Source: Coniferiporia sulphurascens | Lineage: Eukaryota; Basidiomycota; Agaricomycetes; Hymenochaetales; Hymenochaetaceae | NCBI GenBank assembly: GCA_002794785.1 | Contig: NBBA01000016.1 | Span: 1 to 64,000, forward strand | Direction: 5' to 3' | Length of the DNA: 64,000 bases | Shown here: positions 43,714-53,800 of the stretch, piece by piece | How the letters are laid out: every line of letters starts with the position of its first letter | Position numbering within the stretch: position 1 is the stretch's first letter | Translations under genes and position numbers: made by a program | The notes under the pieces: model-generated | Database searches by the model: none | Seen by the model: the letters and a program-made list of their open reading frames with translations, nothing else | Told to the model about the DNA's origin: nothing

Positions 43714-46114
43714 GTAAGCACTCCATCTTGGCAGCTTCAATATTGAGACCGATGGCACTGAAGTGGGCATTAAGTTGATGGTAGGTGTTGGACAGTTGCT
43801 GGCAGTTGGATTCCATGCTGGGTCCGACGCAGACAAGGAGGTGGTCGTCTACATATGCGAGGGCGGTGGTGCCGGTTTGGTGAAATTTCTGGAGGACCAC
43901 ACCCACAAATATGGTCAAGAGGATCAGGGATACTGGGGACCCTTGAGGAGTGCCAAGGTCTGGTTTTTGGGCGTTGGGAGGGTGGTGCCGTCGAAGGTGA
44001 TGGCGACCTGCCGGTCTGTCATGAAGGACAGGCACCAGTCCGCCATGTCGGGCAGGCACTGGAGGTCCAAAAGTTGCCAGTGGAGGAGTTGTGGGTGTAC
44101 TGAATTGAAGAAACCCTGTATGTCGACCACTAGGACCGAACATACATGGCCCTCGGCATGGGCACATTCCGCAATCTGTAAGAGGTGCTGGGTGGTGTTG
44201 TAGACGGAATGTCCTTGATGCCCCCATATTGGTTAGGTGGCAGCCAGTCTCTTGTGTTAGCAAGGAACTGGAGCCAGTTAGCAATAATTTTTTCCAGGAG
44301 TTTCCCTAAGGTCTCCTTGAGGGTAATGGGCTGGTATGAACATGGTGAAAAGGGGTCCTTCTTGTTTGGCTTCCAGAGCATCACCACTTTTGCGGCCTGC
44401 CAGCACTTGGGGTGGTGCCCCATGCACAGACAGTTCATTGAAAAGGGTGAGGATCTCATCGGGGTAGGTGTCTACCACCCATTTAAGTGGGCGATAGCCG
44501 ATCCCCAAGAGGCCTGGAGCTGACAAGTTGGAGGTGTCGGACAGTGCCCCCGTAAGCTCTGCGAGGAGTATGGGTGGGGCAGCAGGTTGGGGGGGAGGCG
44601 GCAGTGTGTTGGCCGCTGGTTGGGGTGGAGGGGGCATAAAGAAAGTGGTGCGGAAAAGCTCACCTTTCTCAGTGTCCGATTGGGTGAAGGTGCCATCACA
44701 CTTCTTGAGCGAGGGGATTGGAGTAGGTCAGTTGCCCAGGCCACGCTTGGCCCAGCTCCAGATATTGGAGGCGTCTGCTTGGTCGGCCTGTTCAGTGTAA
44801 AAAATGCTGTTTGGCCGCCTGTATCGCTGTGTTTGAATGTGCGGCGGGCTGCTGATCGCTGAAGGGGGGTGGTGGCCATTGAGATCGCCTGGAGGAGCGA
44901 CTTGCATGTTGGGGTCCACCAGGGGACTTCGGACTTGGATGGCTTTGCAAGCCTGGTGAAAGGAGTGAGGGCAGCAATCATAGAGTCGACCACTGCCTGT
45001 GCTTTCTCATTGAGGGCAAGGGTGTTGTCCACTGGGAGTAAAAAGGCGGTTTCGAGTAATGGAAAGGTGATCTCAGACCATTCTTCCCTGTCTGCAGGGA
45101 GTAACTGGCGGGTTTTAATGACTGGGGGTGGGGGCCAAAAAGGCAGGGACCAGCATAACATGGCATGGTCGGACAGTGGGGATGTGGTTGAGGAGCCCAA
45201 GTTGATTATTGTGTCGGGGTTGATCGCAGGGGGGGACCAGATCATGTCAATTGGGCACTGCCGATGATTGTTGACAGGCTGTGAGTCAGAGTCCAGGAGG
45301 TGAGCTGGCATGAGGCCATGCTCCCAGAAGAAGTTATTGAGGGGTTGGGCCCTCAAGTCCTCCTGCCATGAGGCAAGGAGTTCGGACCACAAATGGTGGC
45401 GACAGTTGAAGTCGCTGGCCACAAGTAGAGTGGAGGCCAGTGCTAGTGGGATTGTAAAGAGGAATGACTCACTGGGGTAGAGGGGGTGGCGGTGGTGCGG
45501 TCCGGTGTGTGCACACCATAGTAATTGCACAGGCGGATCATCAGGTGTGAGCAGATTTTGATGGTGAGGATGTCAGTGCCTGAGGAGGCGGCTCCAAGGA
45601 TGGATCATTGAGTAGAGGGGATGGCTTGGGATACATATGTGATGACCCTTGGCCAGGTGGCTGGGGGGAGAACGGCTGTGTACCCTGGGAGGGATGGTAC
45701 ATTGAGCACCAGCGTGCTGGTGGGGTCGGTGAGGGAGGGTTGGAGACCAATTTGGTACCATGGTGGTTCCTGGATTAAAATGATGGTGGGTGGGGATGGG
45801 TCAGTGGTAAGGATCAGAATAAGGGAATGGACTGCGGCTAGGGAGCAGGCAGCATTCCACTGGAGAATAGAGATGTCTCTATTCATGAGTCCTCCATTGT
45901 TTCGTCTTCAGGTCCTTCAATGGTGGCCTCGATCTGGCGGTATCGCCATTTCTTGGGGCACTGAGGGTAGGTGGTGGGGTGGTTGCCCTTGCAGTTTGTG
46001 CAGTAGCGAGTGTGAGGGCAGTGGTCGCCCTCTAAGGCTTCGGTGGTGCAGTGTGTGCATGACTTATGGTGGTTGTGGGAGAGGTGACCTCCTCCACATT
46101 CGGCACAACAGGGC
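43714..46114 (-). pseudogene. LINE-1 (F1-A, minus): ORF1 end and ORF2 up to RT, broken
   Basis: This is the upstream part of the element whose continuation is 16133-16399. ORF1 knuckles (CAECGGGHLSHNHHKSC, CTNCKGNHP) run 46114-45883. ORF2 starts at the ATG 45886. The endonuclease is open to 45605, where TGA replaces Trp. Then SFLFTIPLALASTLLVASDFNCRHH, PIDMIW, LSDHAML, frameshifts near 44870 and 44420, RT with DIQGFFNSVHP (D..F/N change, about 44115), LLHWQLL (TGG kept), and YVDD near 43848 follow. It ends at AAKMECL, where LINE-4 is inserted. On the right, F2-tw cuts the first knuckle region. Confidence 0.85.
45883..45886 (-). promoter_or_regulatory. ATGA stop-start junction of LINE-1
   Basis: The sense strand reads GACTCATGAATAG: ORF1 TGA (45885-45883) and ORF2 ATG (45886-45884) overlap, even though the preceding codon has changed. 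Confidence 0.75.
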
Positions 46115-46144
46115 TTTTTTTTTTTTTTTTTTAAATTTATTATT

Positions 46145-46290
46145 CCTACTGAGCTACACAATACACCTGCAGCCCCATAGGGGCCGCCTGTAAACTACCT
46201 AACTACTGAGGCGCCCATCATCGCTCATCGAGTGAAACTGGGCAGGGTGCATGCCTCCCAGGGGAGGCCTAGTGTACTTATGCACCCTAT
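46145..46290 (-). other. F2 3' UTR stem-loops
   Basis: The F2 3' UTR folds as nested perfect arms. The outer pair is AGGGTGCAT (46244-46252) with ATGCACCCT (46280-46288). The inner pair is GCCTCCC (46253-46259) with GGGAGGC (46262-46268). The equivalent two-part architecture, built from different bases, is present in F1. It is probably the RT recognition structure. Confidence 0.65.
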
Positions 46291-46546
46291 TAAGGTAAGA
46301 GAAAAGGGGGGGGAGGAAGAGGGAGGCATACATATTGTGACTACTAGCAACCAAACCAAGTTAAAATGAGATCGGGAAAGAAGAGTCCCTTAGAAGTGGA
46401 ATGGAGTGGCTGCGAGTGCCATAGAAGAAACTGATAGGGGTCCAAAAGGCAGTCAAGAGTCAGAGGGAAATGGTGGGAGTGTACTGGGGCACACCAGTAT
46501 GGTACCATGGATGTCGACAAAAAACCCTAGTCAACTGACTACAGGC

Positions 46547-47815
46547 CATCCTTCTTGTCCTCTTACCACCACCATCTCGGTTTCGTGACTGGGGTCAGCT
46601 GGGGGGAAGTCGCAGCTACCCGACCTTGTCTGGACTCACTGGGACTGGGCATCATATGAGAGAAGGTTTCCGACTCACCCTGGTGCGCCGGGGTTGGTTG
46701 TCGGTCGCCATAACGTGGCGGGGAACAGGCGCAGAGCTCACCGGCGGTCTTGGCAACCTGTCGAAAACGTTGCTTCTGGTCGGATTCTTGGTGAGTGTAC
46801 AATCCTTCTGGCGTCTGCACTGTCCTCTCGGGGTGGCGTGCTCGTTGGGCTCGCATTGTATGTGGGCTCAGTGGGGGGGGACACGACGTTAACATCCTCA
46901 CAGGGGGGGGGGAAACCCCCTGCCTCACAGTGGGCAACTTCAGTTGGGTGATCTTGGTTCGGGGCAACTCGGATCACGCCTTCAGGTGCTGAGCAATGCC
47001 CTCCTGGGTACCTCAGGGCCCGCGTTGTCCCTGGCATGACAAATCAAAAACTGCCCCCCCAAATTCCTGAAAGGGTCTCTGATGACGGCACCTCATGCTA
47101 AAAGGAGATAGGGGGCTCATAACACATGGCATGGCAGTAAGAACCACCTGATGCTGAAAGGCGACAGGGCACCATGGGCCTCTTGGGTGGGTTGGACCCC
47201 CTTGAGGTGGTTAGTATCCCCTACTCCCTGGGACGGCTTTGCCACCGGGGTCGGGTATGCGAGACGGAGATCCTGGTACGATCGCGGATCCAGAAGCAGG
47301 GCTGGGGGTTGACTGGGTGCTTGTCCCATGACCTTGGTGCCTGAGTATTCCGGCTGTAATGGCTGTTTCTGAAGCGTGTGCCAGGGCACGGGAAAGGGCC
47401 TGCATGGAGTGTGTGTTGGCATTCCGGCGCACTGAAGTGTAGTGTCTCGGGCCGTAGCACTGTGGGACAGTCCCCCATAGTGGCTCCAGAGGACTAAATC
47501 CTCCATCGGTTCATGTGGGGGTAATTCCCACTATGGGCTTAAGTTGATTCCCAGAAGCGCAACGGTACTCTACAGGACCTCTATGGTCGGGGAGGGAATG
47601 TGTAGGGTAGGGGGGTTGTTCCAGATGGGTGGGGTAGTGCCTACAGCGCCACAACCCCCACTCGGGATGGCCTCCTGGCACGGCACGCCTTACCCTAGTG
47701 CTCCAATATAGTGCCCATATGTCATAGAGGACAGCGGGAGCAGTTCTGGTCGGCTGCATATCCCGAGGAAGGTACACGTGTTGTCTGAGTCCCGCAAGGG
47801 CGCTCTTAATTCTGG
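46547..47815 (+). other. S1 5' module (non-coding, 1.27 kb)
   Basis: No credible ORF, no LINE homology apart from the first 30 or so bases, and no LTR. It contains G-runs (near 46876-46912), a TTAACATCCTC block (46889 onward), a GGTTCGGGGCAACTCGGATC-like block near 46955-46976, CCTGGCATGACAAA (47030), AAAACTGCC and GGGTCTCTGATGACG (47069-47085). It also has an AGGAGATAGGGGGCTCATAA block near 47101-47120 and ACCATGGGCCTCTTGGG near 47171. All of these blocks recur in the same order at 63143-64000. Confidence 0.7.
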
Positions 47816-48420
47816 TTAGCCTGCCCCCTTGCCTCAACTGCCAACAAATACCTAGCGGTACACAGCCTCCCTTCTCGCCGACCCAGGAAGCTACTCATGC
47901 ACTCGGTCGACCACCCACGAAGTGAGCTATCTGCAGTTGCACAAGTCCTCTGTCGAGCCGGTCCCTACGGGGGTTACTGGTTGAGCTTTGACTCAGCCTA
48001 TTGGTGTCGACATGGCTTGATCTCACACTGCAGGTGGCACAACCACCCCCCATGGCCTGTGCAGTTGACTGCCCACATCCTAGGTGGCTGTAGCACCTTC
48101 CAACCTTGGATATGATATGTATGGCCACCTCGGGACCCTCTCCCAACCCACCACTCCGAGTGGGCAGACGAAAACCACCTCCCGGTTCTGCGCTGCTGGC
48201 TAAGGCTAATGGGGCATCTCAACCGCCTCTCTGAACGTGCCATGGGCGCCATCCAGCTCTCTTTTGCCACGATGGACCTTGATGGGCACCCCACTGACGA
48301 GGATATGGACTTGGACCTCCTATGGGATTACATGTGTCGTATGCTCGGACCCTGAACCCAGGACTCGGACCCAGCCCTTTTGGAGCTATCAGGTATGCTC
48401 CCCCCCTTTCCACTCGAGTA
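47816..48420 (+). pseudogene. S1 ORF2 C-terminal remnant
   Basis: An F1-B ORF2 end: ACPLASTANKYLAVHSLPSRRPRKLLMHSVDHP, the conserved YGGYWLSFDSAY block, the HCRWHNHPPWPVQ...HILGGC Cys/His segment, then TGA after WI (near 48113), and a TGA after LGP (near 48353). It ends at the PFPLE-like terminus near 48420. It is near-identical to the minus-strand LINE-6 end (49420-50010), differing mainly at CpG transitions. Confidence 0.8.
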
Positions 48421-48589
48421 AAAATGCCTGCCTTTCAGATTCCCACATGATACGTCTTGGCCAGTGCTCTTGCCCTCCCTTCTCACTTCTAAGCTTCTTA
48501 CTTTAACCTGCTGTCACACGTTTGGTTTGTTTGTAGCGATATGTATCCCTCCCTCTTGTTTTCTTTTCTCACCAAATAGGGGCTCTTCA

Positions 48590-48747
48590 CACACCAGCAC
48601 CTTAGGGAGCAGGGCCCCTGCCCAGTTTTGTGTGATGCGCAATGATGGGCGCCTCTGTTGTTATGTAGTTAGGGCCCCCCCCTTCGGGGGGGGCAGCTTG
48701 TAATTATGTAATACTGCAGGAATAATAATTTTAAAAAAAAAAAAAAA
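48590..48747 (+). other. S1 3' UTR hairpin and tail
   Basis: The terminal hairpin here is the longest in the window: G plus eight Cs (48674-48682), loop TTC, then eight Gs plus C (48686-48694). It can also be read as a C(UUCG)G tetraloop stem. It is followed by CTTGTAATTATGTAATACTG, AATAATAATTTT and an A tail to 48747. Confidence 0.75.
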
Positions 48748-49419
48748 CCGACTACAGGCTGTGCAGAATACTGCTTGCCATTGGATATTGGGCATCTACA
48801 AGGGTGCATCTCCTCACTCTACAAATTTTCTTTGTTCCACTCCTCCTTTCTTCGCTTATTTCAAATACTTAAAGACCACACACGCCTTGCGCCTCTGGCG
48901 CACCCCCCACCACGTAGGGCAGAAAAAGTTCAATCCTAATGCTAAAACCCCTTTTTCCCTTTCGTTGCAGGTCTGTGTCCCCCAAGTCCAATGAATCCCA
49001 GCATACACGCACCCCCCTGGACGGACCCCCTTGCCTTCAGTAAAGGGTGCATCGTCTTCTCAGTCCCAAGGCAGCCTGTCTCTGCGAACTTTTATTTTTA
49101 TTTTTAATTATTATTCCTGCAGTATTACATAATTACAAGCTGCCCCCCCCGAAGGGGGGGGCCCTAACTACATAACAACAGAGGCGCCCATCATTGCGCA
49201 TCACACAAAACTGGGCAGGGGCCCTGCTCCCTAAGGTGCTGGTGTGTGAAGAGCCCCTATTTGGTGAGAAAAGAAAACAAGAGGGAGGGATACATATCGC
49301 TACAAACAAACCAAACGTGTGACAGCAGGTTAAAGTAAGAAGCTTAGAAGTGAGAAGGGAGGGCAAGAGCACTGGCCAAGACGTATCATGTGGGAATCTG
49401 AAAGGCAGGCATTTTTACT

Positions 49420-50611
49420 CGAGTGGAAAGGGGGGGAGCATACCTGATAGCTCCAAAAGGGCTGGGTCCGAGTCCTGGGTTCAGGGTCCGAGCATACGAC
49501 ACATGTAATCCCATAGGAGGTCCAAGTCCATATCCTCGTCAGTGGGGTGCCCATCAAGGTCCATCGTGGCAAAAGAGAGCTGGATGGCGCCCACGGCACG
49601 TTCAGAGAGGCGGTTGAGATGCCCCATTAGCCTTAGCCAGCAGCGCAGAACCGGGAGGTGGTTTTCGTCTGCCCACTCGGAGTGGTGGGTTGGGAGAGGG
49701 TCCCGAGGTGGCCATACATATCATATCCAAGGTTGGAAGGTGCTACAGCCACCTAGGATGTGGGCAGTCAACTGCACAGGCCATGGGGGGTGGTTGTGCC
49801 ACCTGCAGTGTGAGATCAAGCCATGTCGACACCAATAGGCTGAGTCAAAGCTCAACCAGTAACCCCCGTAGGGACCGGCTCGACAGAGGACTTGTGCAAC
49901 TGCAGATAGCTCACTTCGTGGGTGGTCGACCGAGTGCATGAGTAGCTTCCTGGGTCGGTGAGAAGGGAGGCCGTGTACCGCTAGGTATTTGTTGGCGGTT
50001 GAGGCGAGGGGGCGGGCTAACAAGATGGTCCACCTGTCCATGAGAGTGCAGACAGTGGCTTCTTTTAGTGCGGAGGTAGACGGTTTTAGTTCGGATGGGG
50101 GGAGCTCCATTGCAAGTTTTGCTTCCGTGTTGGCCCATTCATTTCCAGGGATGTCTGAGTGACCAGGGCACCAAACAAAGTGAACAGCGAGCTGGGGGTA
50201 CGAGTCCAGCAGAGTTTCCACACCCGCTTTCCAAATGTGGAGGAGGTAGGCACCAGGGGCGGCTGCCCATGTTCGGAAAAGGTGGAGTGCAGTCAGCGAA
50301 TCAGACAGGAAGAAGATGTCTGATGCGACACGCAGTTGCACTGGGAGGCGGCACGCCACCCAGCCGGGGGCCGTGGCAAGGGAGAATTCCTCGGCATCCG
50401 TGGCTGTGGCGCAGGATGGGGACTCCAGTCGGCGGGACTGGAGGCGGGTGTTGCCGAGCATTGCGCAGATGGCCGAGCCCGACTTATTGTCAATGCGGGA
50501 GCCGTCCATGAATACCTGGATGTGGGGGGTGGACCCTAGTTGACGTGCCGCCATTACGAAGGATTTTCGTGTGTTGGCACTAACCAGGGTGGGGGGGGTT
50601 GAGAAGCAGAC
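49420..50611 (-). pseudogene. LINE-6 ORF2, RNase H and C-terminal domain
   Basis: Codons from AARQLGSTPHIQ through RNase H (VFMDGSRIDNKSG: FTDG is changed to FMDG; DAEEFSL; LSDSLTALHLF; GHSDIPGNEWAN) and the C-terminal domain are open for 277 codons (50554-49721). A TGA after WI follows, then more sequence in the same frame with a TGA after LGP near 49485. It continues in frame from 56044 when copia-2 is excised. Confidence 0.86.
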
Positions 50612-50868
50612 TCTTAAAATCTATGCATGTTGTGGTAGACAATGAGGTGCAGTGGTGAGGTTGAGGCAAAGGTGGGTTATCAGCATAAACCAATGTATTT
50701 CGTAGTAGAGACCAGCTCTCCTTATATACATCTACCATGAGCTACATATACTATAACTATCATAGCTCCTATTCGTATGGCATTATCATTGCGTTATCGT
50801 TCACTTAGTAAGATGGTTGTTCATATGACCACCTTTATATTTAGTTTGTTCGTTATATTTATTTAATA
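50612..50868 (-). repeat. copia-2 3' LTR
   Basis: 257 bp, with sense ends TATTAAATAAATA...TTTTAAGA. It directly follows the polypurine tract. It is colinear with the 5' LTR at 55787-56043 and differs by roughly 11 transitions, most at CpG sites. Confidence 0.92.
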
Positions 50869-50880
50869 CTCCCCTTCAAA
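50869..50880 (-). other. copia-2 polypurine tract
   Basis: The sense strand reads TTTGAAGGGGAG directly before the 3' LTR. This is the plus-strand priming site typical of LTR elements. The gag-pol stop codon TGA (50876-50878) lies inside it. Confidence 0.8.
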
Positions 50881-53800
50881 CTTTTACTAGGCAGAGTAGA
50901 CTTGTAAAATGTTTGATTAATTCTATCGTTAGCACTTTCGTCATGATATCAACCTTTTGCTGTCCAGTTGGAATATATGAAACTGATATGGTTTCATTTT
51001 CTATGTAATCTCATAAAAAATCTTTTCATATATCAATATGTTTTGTTCGTTGCATATATTTTTGTTCTGTTGAATTTACTATAGTTATGGCTGCTTGATT
51101 ATCACATAATATTTTCATAGGTGTATCCAAGGTCTGCAGTACCTCTTCAACCAGTCTTCTTAGCCATATAGCTTCTTTTACTCCATGAGTTAAAGCTTGT
51201 AATTCAGCTTCACATACTGATAATGACACTAATTCTTGTTTTTTACTAGACCAAGACATTGTTGCATTTCCAATTTGAAATATATATCCGGATATTGCTT
51301 TATGGCCTTCTTGTGTCATTCTGTCGGCATCGGTATATCCGATTAACTCGATTGGTTCTTTTCCTCCGAGTATTAACCAATAATCGTTCGTTCCTTTTAA
51401 ATATTTAAAACAGTGTTTTACTGCGCTATAATGTTCAATACTAGGTTTATTTAAATGCCTAGCAAATTGACCTGTTGCGAATGATATATCAGGTCTTGTA
51501 CAATCTGCTGCATATCGTAATGCTCCTACCATATTCATGTACGGTATTTGTTTCATGAAGTTTAATTCTTCATTAGTTGGGTTTTCAAGTGATTTTAACA
51601 CTTGTCCTGGTGTCATTGGTGTTCATACTGTTGCAGCATTTTTTAATTTATATTTTTCGATAATCGTATCAATATAGTTCTTCTGTCTTAATTTGATTAT
51701 TCTTTCTTCTCGGTTTCGTTCAATTTCAATACCGAGTAACCAATGTACATCATTTCTGTCTGTGAATTTTACATGTTTGCTAATTTCATCTTTAAGGGCT
51801 TTTATTATTAATAGATTTAAGCCGCATATTGTTATATCGTCAACATGTATGAAAAGTACTAGGATTGTTTTTCCTTTTACTTTTCTAAAGAATACTGCAT
51901 TGTCTTGGACTGCTTGTACTAATCCAATTCCTATTAGAATTTCTGATAATTTTTTATACCATCGTCTGCCTGCTTGTTTTAATCCATATAAGGCTTTATT
52001 TAATTTTAAAACTTGTCCAGGTTTAGTTTCAATTAAATTTCCTGGTGGTGGTTTTATGTATATATTTTCATCTTTTTCTAATTCACCATATAGGTAAGCT
52101 GATTTGATATCAATTTGGTGAATTTCATAATTATTTGTTGTGCTCCAACTTAATATAGTTCTTACTGTGGCTAATCTTGCCACTGGAGCGAATGTGTCAT
52201 TTGAATAGTAGTCAATGCCTTCCATTTGGGCGAATCCTTGTACTACTAATCTTGCTTTATATCGTTCAATTTCTCCGTTTGCTAATCTTTTTGTTTTATA
52301 AACAAATCTTGTTCTGATTATATTTACATCTTTTGGTGGATCAATGATTGTCCATGTAGATCTTTCGATTAACGTTTTTATTTCTTCTTTCATTGCTGTG
52401 ATCCACTGATTTGTGTCAATTCTATTGATCGCTTGTTAATATGAATTAGGATTGCCTATTAATTCCGTATTGAATTGATTAAATTCCATAAGATAAGCGA
52501 CTGTATTTTGTTTGTCAAAGTTAAGACCTAATGATCGTTTCATTGGTTTTAATGTTCTTATTGGTCTTTCTTTTGTTAATTCTTGTATTTGTTTGTTTTG
52601 TTTTTCTGTTATATTCTCCCCTTCAATTTTAGATGGAGGAGAATCTAAAAATTGTAAATTTCGTTTGACTGTGATTTTTCGGTCATGATAAGTTCTATGA
52701 CCTTTACTTTCTTTGTCAAATCCTAGCCATTGTGCATAGATTCCTTTTGGTTGTAATTTGTTAATGTCTTCTTGTCGTATTATGCAATATTGGCCAAATT
52801 CTTTTAAATCGTCTATGTTGTAATTTTCGTTATATCTTTTGAAATATGGTGTTTTAAAATCAATAGCACTCTTTGGCGTTCTATTGTAAACATAAGTACT
52901 GTATTTTACAGCTTCTCCCCATAAGCTGGGTGGTAATTTTGCCTGTAGCAGGTTAACTCGTGTATTATTTAATATTGTTTGATGTGATCATTCTGCTACT
53001 CCATTTTGTTGTGGCATATCGTGAACAGTCAGCTTTCATACTGTTCCATGTTTTTCTAAATATTCAGTGAATTGTTTACTTAAAAACACTGTATCGTTAT
53101 TGCTTTGTAATATTTTTATTTTTATATTATGTTGTGTGTTGAGCATTGTAGTCCATGTCATATAAGTGTTTAAACCCTCATCTTTTGTTTTTAATAAAAT
53201 CATTTTTATCCATCTTGTAGTGTCATCTACAAGTGTTAGAAGATATTTATATCCTCCAATAGCATGTGTGGATGCAGGTCCCCATATATCCATGTGGATA
53301 TGATTGCTGAATTTTTCTGCTAACTTTGAGACACGTAATTTTGGAATTTGCATTCTTCTTATATTTGCTTCTATGCAAATTGTGCATTGAGTTTCGTCAT
53401 AATTTGAAATTTTATTATTTGTGATTTGATCTTCTTTAAGTAATTTCTTAATATAAGCATAGCTTATGTGTCCAAGTTTTTTATGGAGTTCAAATAGTGT
53501 TACATTTTTCGTAGCCACTTGTACATCACTGTTAAATATACTATACAATCCATTTCTGTTTTTAATTTTTCCGCATAAAGATCCATTAGGATACTTTATT
53601 GTACATTCATTTTCTTTATAAATAAATTTGTAGCCATCTTGACATAGAAGTCCTTGAGAGACTAATGTCATATTCATTTTAGGATTGTGGTAAACATTTG
53701 ATAATGTAATGACACTTACTGAGTGTCTGTTGGGGATGTAAAGCTTAAGATCCCCTACTATGTTTGCCATAAACGTTGTTTTGTTGGCGGCCATTATCAT

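Larger units (their letters stand above)
46547..48747 (+). mobile_element. S1: chimeric LINE-tailed element with a non-coding 5' module
   Basis: A single 2201-bp insertion is flanked by CTGACTACAGGC (46535-46546) and CCGACTACAGGC (48748-48759), 12 bp with one CpG mismatch. Its first 1.27 kb (46547-47815) starts CATCCTTCTTGTCCTCTTAC, close to the F1 5' end, but has no ORF1. From about 47813 (microhomology GTTAGCC) it is the F1-B 3' end: ORF2 C-terminal domain, 3' UTR and A tail. Its 5' module is homologous to 63143-64000. It is probably a non-autonomous element mobilised by F1 LINEs. Confidence 0.8.
46115..49089 (-). mobile_element. F2-tw: F2 insertion with 5' inversion (twin-priming type), split by S1
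   Basis: The sense poly-A (46115-46132) and F2 3' UTR plus the ORF2 end run on the minus strand to about 46483. The sequence then switches to plus-strand F2 RT thumb/RNase H (46484-46546, resuming 48748-49089 after S1), about 1.1 kb further upstream in the F2 map. The inverted part reads WGTPVWYHGCRQ, then NTACHWILGIYKGASPHSTNFLCSTPPFF... to VPRQPVSANF. An inverted 5' segment joined to a 3' segment of one element is the hallmark of twin priming. It interrupts LINE-1 ORF1, and its outer end is cut by LINE-6. Confidence 0.78.

Noticed and set aside
46955..46976. A possible Pol III B box (GGTTCGGGG-type) in the S modules, suggesting a SINE head
   Set aside because: The match to the B-box consensus is poor, no A box lies at the proper distance, and no tRNA or 5S fold was seen.
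47180..47500. Small open frames in the S1 module as a captured gene
   Set aside because: They are short, overlap in several frames, are not preserved in S2, and show no domain or codon-bias signal.
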